DNA from: Desulfobulbaceae bacterium UBA2276
Lineage (GTDB): Bacteria > Desulfobacterota > Desulfobulbia > Desulfobulbales > Desulfocapsaceae
Direction of reading: 5' to 3'
Assembly (NCBI GenBank): GCA_002347085.1
Contig: DDWW01000054.1
Span: forward strand, 16,046-80,045
DNA: 64,000 nt
The notes under the pieces are model-generated. The model was not told where the DNA came from, did no database searches, and worked only from the letters and a program-made list of their open reading frames with translations. Positions 58,898-64,000 of this stretch are shown piece by piece; the first letter of the stretch is position 1; every line of letters starts with the position of its first letter. A program made the position numbers and the translations under genes.

Positions 58898-59449
58898 ATG
58901 GGGAAAATCGGGAGAAATGAACAATGTCTCTGCGGGAGTGGGAGAAAATTCAAACATTGCTGCTTGCTGAGGCAGCAGGCTGGGGCGCGCCTTGTCCCCC
59001 GGAGTCCGGAACAGGCCTTGAAGATTTCGCTCAGCCATGAGATTGAGTTAATGCAGCAGGCGGCAGTTGCTGGTCAACAGAAGATCAAGGAGCTTGGCGT
59101 TTTTATCCTCTTTTCGACGGCAGCAGGCGATGCCTGGCTCCTTGAGATCTCTGATTCTGACGGCGTGCAGTTGGCGAAGGGCGGTGTAGCCCTTGATGTC
59201 CCTATTGACCAGCAGTCTGAGACCATTGAGATCAATTGGGGGCATACCTTTGCTATCCATAATCGGGAATTCGCGATCACCGCCTACGCCGATCGTTCGG
59301 TGCAGATATTGGCGGATTATCCTACCCAGGAGATCAATGCCGCCATAAAACGGATCAAAAAAAGATTCTCGGCGGAACAGCTTGGCAGGGTTCATGTCCA
59401 GCCGCCGGAGAGTCAGAAGCAGCAAGATGCGGCGGTGCTCCCTTCCTGA
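58898..59449 (+). CDS. SEC-C motif protein
   Basis: A 183-residue protein beginning with a SEC-C zinc-binding motif, IGRNEQCLCGSGRKFKHCC. The rest is a mixed alpha/beta domain without a known motif (AAGDAWLLEISDSDGVQLA, then WGHTFAIHNREFAITAYAD). SEC-C motifs bind zinc and mediate contacts with proteins such as SecB or nucleic acids; the function of this protein is unknown. GAAGGAAGGTG precedes the ATG. It overlaps the VanZ-like gene by one base (TGATG). Confidence 0.9.
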   Translation: MGKIGRNEQCLCGSGRKFKHCCLLRQQAGARLVPRSPEQALKISLSHEIELMQQAAVAGQQKIKELGVFILFSTAAGDAWLLEISDSDGVQLAKGGVALDVPIDQQSETIEINWGHTFAIHNREFAITAYADRSVQILADYPTQEINAAIKRIKKRFSAEQLGRVHVQPPESQKQQDAAVLPS

Positions 59450-59922
59450 TGGAAAACAGGAATAGCCCCATGCTTCTTCTGCGTATAGTCCCCATGCTGC
59501 TGGTTATGGGGACTATCTTTTTTGTCTCGCATCAGCCAGGGAGCACCCTGCATCTCCCTGATCTTCCGCAGATGGACAAAATCTGCCATCTTGGGATTTA
59601 TGGCCTGTTGGCCTTGACCGTATTGTGGTGGCTATGTCCTGAAAAAAGCCAGGGAAGGAACCCTTTGGTCTTGGTGGCGCTGAAAACGGTTCTTTTCTGT
59701 CTGGCTTATGGCCTGACGGATGAATTTCATCAGTCATTTATCCCTGCGCGTTCGGTCAGCCTGCTTGATCTGCTGGCAGATACACTCGGGGCGATCGGAG
59801 TTGTTGTGATCTGGTTGAGGAGCAGCAGATTTCAGGAATATCTGGCCTTCAAACAAATGGCCCTTGCCAGAAGACTGACTGGGGCTTATACTGAAAGCAG
59901 GTTTAAGAATGAATCTTGTTAG
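59449..59922 (+). CDS. VanZ-like membrane protein
   Basis: A 157-residue protein with four membrane helices. VanZ-like marks are FVSHQPGSTL in the first loop, MDKICHLGIYGLLALTVL, and GLTDEFHQSFIPARSVSLLDLLAD between helices three and four. The family includes VanZ of teicoplanin resistance, but most members are of unknown function in the cell envelope. Translation is coupled to the SEC-C gene by the TGATG overlap. The next small gene follows 33 bp later. Confidence 0.9.
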   Translation: MENRNSPMLLLRIVPMLLVMGTIFFVSHQPGSTLHLPDLPQMDKICHLGIYGLLALTVLWWLCPEKSQGRNPLVLVALKTVLFCLAYGLTDEFHQSFIPARSVSLLDLLADTLGAIGVVVIWLRSSRFQEYLAFKQMALARRLTGAYTESRFKNESC

Positions 59923-59955
59923 TCTGTTGCTTAGTTTTTATGAGGAGGTGCGCTC

Positions 59956-60228
59956 ATGATTGGTCAAATGTCAAGTATGATGCCGCCTGCCGGGGCGGAA
60001 CGGGTCCAGCGTTCACCGGTGAGTGGTGGAGAACCCAGTGGTAAAAATGATTTATTGAGCAATGTGCCGGTTAGTGGGGATAGTACATCTCTGTCACCGG
60101 CAGCCTTGGCTATGGCCAAAAATGTCCCGCCTGTCGGTGAAAGTGCCGAGCAAGAGGGGACCAAGCCTGACGAGAGCGAAAATACGGCGGAGAAGAGTTC
60201 TGAAAAAAGGATCGATATCCGGGTGTAG
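59956..60228 (+). CDS. Small hydrophilic hypothetical protein
   Basis: A 90-residue acidic, low-complexity protein with AGGAGGTG just upstream of ATG 59956, a very strong ribosome site. The only recognisable part is GDSTSLSPAALAMAK, a pattern often seen in small proteins of flagellar or anti-sigma loci, but no other such gene is nearby. The C-terminal half is Glu/Ser/Lys-rich and probably disordered. It is the last gene of the SEC-C/VanZ group and is followed by a strong terminator. Confidence 0.75.
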   Translation: MIGQMSSMMPPAGAERVQRSPVSGGEPSGKNDLLSNVPVSGDSTSLSPAALAMAKNVPPVGESAEQEGTKPDESENTAEKSSEKRIDIRV

Positions 60229-60267
60229 ATCTGGATGATATGAGAGTGTTATTGTTTGTATCGTTTG

Positions 60268-60312
60268 ATACAAAAGGGGAATTGCTCATGCCGAGCAATT
60301 CCCCTTTTGTAT
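60268..60312. terminator. 20-bp perfect terminator hairpin between convergent genes
   Basis: ATACAAAAGGGGAATTGCTC (60268-60287) pairs perfectly with 60293-60312 around a 5-nt loop. The outer part of the stem is A:T-rich (AAAA and TTTT), so it works in both directions: for the small gene at 59956 and for hemB on the minus strand. Confidence 0.93.
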
Positions 60313-60377
60313 TTTCAGGCGCCGTTTTGGCCGGTTGGATGGCCCTGTTATTTGTCTTCGAGGGCTCAGGCGCGGAG

Positions 60378-61361
60378 TTATCTGTTGTTCTTCCGTAAGT
60401 ACCGGGCCATGTCTTTGGCAAAATAGGTAAGAATAATATCGGCGCCGGCCCGTTTAATAGAAAGCAGGGTCTCGGCCATGACTCGCTCCCCATCGATCCA
60501 CCCTTTTTCGGCGGCGGCCTTGATCATTGCGTATTCGCCACTTACATGGTAGGCGGCAATGGGGAGGTCAAATTCATCCTTGAGCCGGGCAATGATATCA
60601 AGATAGGCCAAGGCTGGTTTGACCATGAGGATATCCGCCCCTTCTTCTACATCGAGGGTGGCCTCGCGCAGGGCCTCGCGACTGTTCGCCGGATCCATCT
60701 GATAGCTGCGGCGATCACCAAATTGCGGGGCGCAATTGGCGGCCTCGCGAAAGGGGCCGTAAAAGGCTGAGGCGTATTTGACGGCATAAGACATGATGGG
60801 GATCATGCCAAAGTTGTTTTCATCGAGGGCGGCCCTGATTTCCGCCACCCGGCCGTCCATCATGTCGGATGGTGCGACCATGTCGGCCCCGGCCTGGGCA
60901 TGGGAGAGGGCGGTCTTGGCCAGGATCTCAAGGGTGGCATCGTTATCCACCTCGTTGCCGATCAGGCAGCCGCAGTGGCCATGATCGGTGTATTCGCAGA
61001 GACAGACATCGGTTGTTATCATCATCTCCGGGGCCTTGTTTTTCAGCTCCTTGATAGCCCTTTGGATGATTCCGTCCTTGGCATGGGCGCCGGAGCCAAC
61101 CCCGTCTTTTTTCTCGGGCAGGCCAAAGAGAATGAGCGACTGAACGCCTAATTGCAGGCACTCTTCCGCCTCTTTTTTGAGTTGATCCACGGAGAGGCGA
61201 AAGACGCCGGGCATGGAGGATATTTCCTCCCGCTTGTTCTTGCCGGGCATGATAAATAAAGGATAGATGAGTTGTGAGGCCGAGAGCTGGGTCTCGCGAA
61301 TAAGGGCGCGGAAGGTCTCGTTTCTGCGTAGGCGACGTGGTCGATATTCCGGGAAAACCAT
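60378..61361 (-). CDS. hemB: Delta-aminolevulinic acid dehydratase (porphobilinogen synthase)
   Basis: A 327-residue HemB. It joins two 5-aminolevulinate molecules to porphobilinogen in tetrapyrrole synthesis, needed for heme, siroheme and B12. The zinc ligands are in [14 protein letters not shown]. The two catalytic lysines lie in [17 protein letters not shown] and [13 protein letters not shown]. The start has AAGGAG 9 bases upstream. Length and motifs are complete. A heavy demand for heme by the cytochrome island makes the gene important here, but it is not linked to that island by position. The neighbour upstream is the NtrX-like regulator gene, 165 bp away. Confidence 0.97.
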   Translation of the reverse strand: MVFPEYRPRRLRRNETFRALIRETQLSASQLIYPLFIMPGKNKREEISSMPGVFRLSVDQLKKEAEECLQLGVQSLILFGLPEKKDGVGSGAHAKDGIIQRAIKELKNKAPEMMITTDVCLCEYTDHGHCGCLIGNEVDNDATLEILAKTALSHAQAGADMVAPSDMMDGRVAEIRAALDENNFGMIPIMSYAVKYASAFYGPFREAANCAPQFGDRRSYQMDPANSREALREATLDVEEGADILMVKPALAYLDIIARLKDEFDLPIAAYHVSGEYAMIKAAAEKGWIDGERVMAETLLSIKRAGADIILTYFAKDMARYLRKNNR

Positions 61362-61526
61362 GATGTTGAACTCCTTGGTAAAATGAACGAGAAAACGACG
61401 AGTTAATGTAAATGCTCAGGTGGATAGTTTGAAATGAGGTTGAAGGTCGATAGGCTGAAGAGTGAATACCTCTCTTTTTTGTTCTGCGCTATGCGCACAG
61501 TTGTTGCTTGCTGTACCTTCAGCCTT

Positions 61527-62927
61527 TCAGCCTTCGGTCTGTCCGCCTTCAGCGATAAGGTACAGGCTTTTAAGTTTTTTATGAAGATGGCTCCGGTCCA
61601 TCCCGATCTGTTCGGCGGTCTGGGAAATATTGCCTTCGTTTTCACTGAGTTTTAATTGGAGATAATAGCGCTCAAAGCTCTTTTTAGCCTCTTGGAAATC
61701 GGCAGCCAGGTAAGGGAGGAGGCCGCTCTGGTCATGGGTAGCTCCACTTGTTGTGGCGGGAGCGATGCCCGGGGTCAGGAAATGATGGATCTCCTGCTCA
61801 CTGATCACCGGGCTTGGACACATGATGACCAGGCGTTCAATAAAATTTCGTAGCTCCCTGACGTTTCCGGGCCAGGAATGGGTCATCAGGGCCTGATAGG
61901 CGCCATCAGAAAACTCTTTCTGGCCCAGGCCTTTGGCTGCCAGTCCTTTGATCAAATCCTGTACCAGGAAGGGGATATCTTCCAGGCGGTCGCACAGGCG
62001 AGGGACCTGAAGGGGCACCACGTTGAGCCGCCAGAAGAGATCGGCCCGGAAGTTTCCCTTTTCGATCTCTTCTTCTAAATTTTTATTGGTTGCCGCCAGC
62101 ACCCGCACATTAACGCTGATGGTCTTGTTACCGCCCACCCGCTCAAACTTCTGTTCCTGCAGGATACGCAAGATCTTGGCCTGGGTCTTGAGGCTCATAT
62201 CCCCGATTTCGTCGAGAAAAAGGATGCCGCCGTCGGCCTGGTCAAATTTTCCCCGTTTGCCGGTATGGGCCCCGGTGAAAGAGCCTTTTTCATGTCCAAA
62301 GAGTTCCGATTCGATCAGCTCTTCGGGAATGGCCGCGCAGTTGACCTCGACCATGGGCTTGTCGGCCGATTGGGACAGGCGGTGGATGGATTGGGCCACG
62401 ATCTCCTTGCCGGTACCATGGGCTCCGCGGATCAGTACCCAGGCGTCGGATGGGGCCACCCGTTCGATCTGGGCCCGCAGGGCGTTGATTGCGGGAGAGT
62501 TGCCGGTAAGGGTGCTTGGTCTGCCGCTGCCCTCCCGGAGAAGAAGATTCTCCTGCTCAAGCTGGGCAAAGCGCAAGCCATTGTTGATGGCGAGGATGAT
62601 CTTGTCGTAGGAGAGTGGTTTTTCGATGAAGTCAAAGGCACCTTTGCGGGTGGCCTGGACAGCAGTTTCAATGGTGCCGTGACCGGAGATCATGATCACC
62701 GGCAGCGAAAAACGTTCCTTGATTTTTTCAAGGGCGGTCATCCCATCCATGTTCTTCCCCATCCAGATGTCGAGGAGGATGAGATCAACCTGTTCTTCTT
62801 CCAGCAGTTCTATTCCGGCCTCAGCCGAAGAGGCACAGAGGGGGATAAATCCTTCGTCCTGGAGGATGCCGGAGAGCGATTCCTGGATACTGACTTCATC
62901 GTCTATGATCAGAATTCGTTTTGACAT
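61527..62927 (-). CDS. NtrX-like sigma-54 response regulator
   Basis: A 466-residue REC-AAA-HTH protein. The receiver has Asp53 (LILLDIWMGKNMDGM) and KPLS. The AAA domain shows a Walker A variant GAHGTGKE (usually GE.GTGKE), a sigma-54 contact loop GSFTGA (A to S), and GGILFLDEIGD. The C-terminal helix-turn-helix is NISQTAEQIGMDRSHLHKKL. The IWMGKNMDGM segment is typical of NtrX. It lies 24 bp after the NtrY-like kinase gene on the same strand, forming a classic NtrYX pair. NtrX regulators often control nitrogen or envelope/redox genes; some do not need sigma-54. Confidence 0.93.
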   Translation of the reverse strand: MSKRILIIDDEVSIQESLSGILQDEGFIPLCASSAEAGIELLEEEQVDLILLDIWMGKNMDGMTALEKIKERFSLPVIMISGHGTIETAVQATRKGAFDFIEKPLSYDKIILAINNGLRFAQLEQENLLLREGSGRPSTLTGNSPAINALRAQIERVAPSDAWVLIRGAHGTGKEIVAQSIHRLSQSADKPMVEVNCAAIPEELIESELFGHEKGSFTGAHTGKRGKFDQADGGILFLDEIGDMSLKTQAKILRILQEQKFERVGGNKTISVNVRVLAATNKNLEEEIEKGNFRADLFWRLNVVPLQVPRLCDRLEDIPFLVQDLIKGLAAKGLGQKEFSDGAYQALMTHSWPGNVRELRNFIERLVIMCPSPVISEQEIHHFLTPGIAPATTSGATHDQSGLLPYLAADFQEAKKSFERYYLQLKLSENEGNISQTAEQIGMDRSHLHKKLKSLYLIAEGGQTEG

Positions 62928-62951
62928 CTCTTCCCGTTCGCCTTCCTGGAT

Positions 62952-64000
62952 TTAACTGGTTTTTTGGTGCAAGAGGGGCAGCTCAATAATAAATATTGCG
63001 CCATGGGGGCTGTTATTCTGGACCCGGATGTAGCCATTGTGGTCGGCGACAATGGTGGAAACGATGGCCAGTCCCAGTCCGGTACCGGTTTTTTTGGTGG
63101 AGAAATAGGGCTCAAAGAGTTTCGCCTTATCTTCCTCGGGGATACCGGGGCCATTATCGGCGACCTTGATAAAGACGCTTTCTTTCTCTTCGTTCAAAGA
63201 CAGGACAATGTCTATGGTCCCGGCTATTGTACTGTCTATCGTTAAAACTGCAACCGCATTGTCTATGAGATTAATCAGACAACGCTTGATCTGTTCAGCG
63301 TCAAAGCTGAAAATGGGGATGGGCTCAGTCTCTCGGCAGGTGAACGTGATCTCTTTATGGGCCTCCTGGTAGAGGAAAAGGGTCTCTCGGGTGATCTGGC
63401 AGAGGTTGGCTGTGGCCTGCTGGATCTTGGGCATCCGGGCAAACTGGGAAAACTCGCTGACTAAGCGTTTGAGCTCATCCACCTGTTTGATAATGGTGTG
63501 AGTACATTGATCAAAGATCGAGTTTTCTTCGTTTAAAATCTCAGGGTAACGGCGGCGCAGACGTTGGGCCGAGAGTTGAATGGGGGTGAGCGGGTTTTTG
63601 ATCTCGTGGGCGATACGTCGGGCCACCTCGCGCCAGGCAGCCATGCGTTGCATCTTCTCTAATTTGGTCAGATTGTCAAAGACTAATACAAAACCCAGGG
63701 AGTTGCCATTGTCGTCTTCCAGCTTGGTAAAATTCACTAATAAAGAAAATTTTTCTTTCAGAATGCTGAGTTTCAGGTGTTGTTCGATGGAGGTCTTGCC
63801 ACTGCGCTGCAATTCGTTGATGAACCCACTGATAATATCGGCGTGTCCCTTGAACAGGGCCTCTTGATAATGACGATTGAGAAAGAGGCCCTTGTCGATG
63901 TGCAGCAGTTTCTCGGCAAAGCGGTTGATGGTGGTGATCCGGCCGGAGTTGTCGAGTGAGACCACACCGGCGGCAACATTCTGGAGGATGATTTCGGTGT
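62952..64000 (-). CDS. NtrY-like sensor histidine kinase, N-terminus beyond window edge
   Basis: The frame is open to the right edge (codons before the apparent GTG 63965 read ILQNVAAGVVSLD, a normal PAS start), so the gene is cut off and the membrane sensor part lies outside. Visible are a PAS domain, HisKA with RRIAHEIKNPLTPIQL, typical of NtrY, and an ATPase domain with NLIDNAVAVL, DNGPGIP and GTGLGLAIVSTIV. At least 349 residues are present. It is followed after 24 bp by the NtrX-like regulator, its partner. Confidence 0.93.
   Translation of the reverse strand, partial: TEIILQNVAAGVVSLDNSGRITTINRFAEKLLHIDKGLFLNRHYQEALFKGHADIISGFINELQRSGKTSIEQHLKLSILKEKFSLLVNFTKLEDDNGNSLGFVLVFDNLTKLEKMQRMAAWREVARRIAHEIKNPLTPIQLSAQRLRRRYPEILNEENSIFDQCTHTIIKQVDELKRLVSEFSQFARMPKIQQATANLCQITRETLFLYQEAHKEITFTCRETEPIPIFSFDAEQIKRCLINLIDNAVAVLTIDSTIAGTIDIVLSLNEEKESVFIKVADNGPGIPEEDKAKLFEPYFSTKKTGTGLGLAIVSTIVADHNGYIRVQNNSPHGAIFIIELPLLHQKTS

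Noticed and set aside
1..64000. CRISPR arrays, rRNA or tRNA genes
   Set aside because: No regularly spaced repeats of 24-40 bp and no tRNA cloverleaf or rRNA segments could be recognised in any gap; the only tandem short repeats are the TGTCCC boxes.

Overview
The window looks like a chromosomal segment of a Gram-negative, anaerobic, respiring delta-type proteobacterium (Desulfobacterota; a Desulfobulbales-like sulfur or metal respirer is my best guess). This rests on gene content only: very dense multiheme c-type cytochromes, NrfD/NapC-type quinone modules, many two-component systems, class II (B12-dependent) ribonucleotide reductase, and sigma-54 regulation. I could not run a taxonomic search.

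Region 1 (18-2650) is a two-component pair, a CHASE4 sensor kinase and a LuxR-type response regulator, lying just upstream of and on the same strand as the cytochrome island. Region 2 (2983-22990) is a 20-kb extracellular-electron-transfer-like island. It holds ten multiheme cytochromes (85 heme-attachment motifs by my count, 78 canonical CXXCH and 7 variant), a membrane cytochrome b, three NHL beta-propeller proteins (two are lipoproteins), a 690-residue outer-membrane beta-barrel, a secreted TPR protein and a thioredoxin-fold/TPR protein that has lost its active cysteines. The likely path, by inference, is quinol pool -> membrane b/c module (3984-6894) -> periplasmic cytochromes -> barrel plus lipoprotein cytochrome conduit -> large surface cytochromes, or the reverse. 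Two strong intrinsic terminators divide the island into at least three transcription units.

Region 3 (23149-26305) has an Fsr-like MFS exporter, a DnaQ-type exonuclease and a REC-GGDEF protein. Region 4 (26331-34570) holds ResB and, on the minus strand, an FtsH paralogue, a degenerate histidine-kinase-like protein, a six-heme NapC/NirT-type cytochrome, a Tat-type 4x[4Fe-4S] protein and an NrfD-type quinone subunit. Upstream of these is a 74-residue membrane protein behind a near-consensus sigma-54 promoter with five TGTCCC boxes spaced exactly 11 bp apart. Region 5 (35040-37989) encodes the PAS kinase and NtrC-type activator that probably act on that promoter.

Region 6 (38298-48886) holds CorA, a long gene-poor stretch with mobile palindromic repeats, a 1084-residue fusion of a CbiM/NikM-type Ni/Co transporter component with a complete sensor histidine kinase, a dead transposase fragment, a REC-GGDEF protein and a MASE3-like hybrid kinase. 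Region 7 (49121-55036) has an HD-GYP remnant and an exopolysaccharide pair: a GH26-like lipoprotein and a GH18/deacetylase/GT2 three-domain synthase. Region 8 (55322-64000) is mostly housekeeping: a TIGR01777 epimerase, NrdJ, SEC-C, VanZ-like and HemB proteins, and an NtrY/NtrX-like pair that runs off the right edge.
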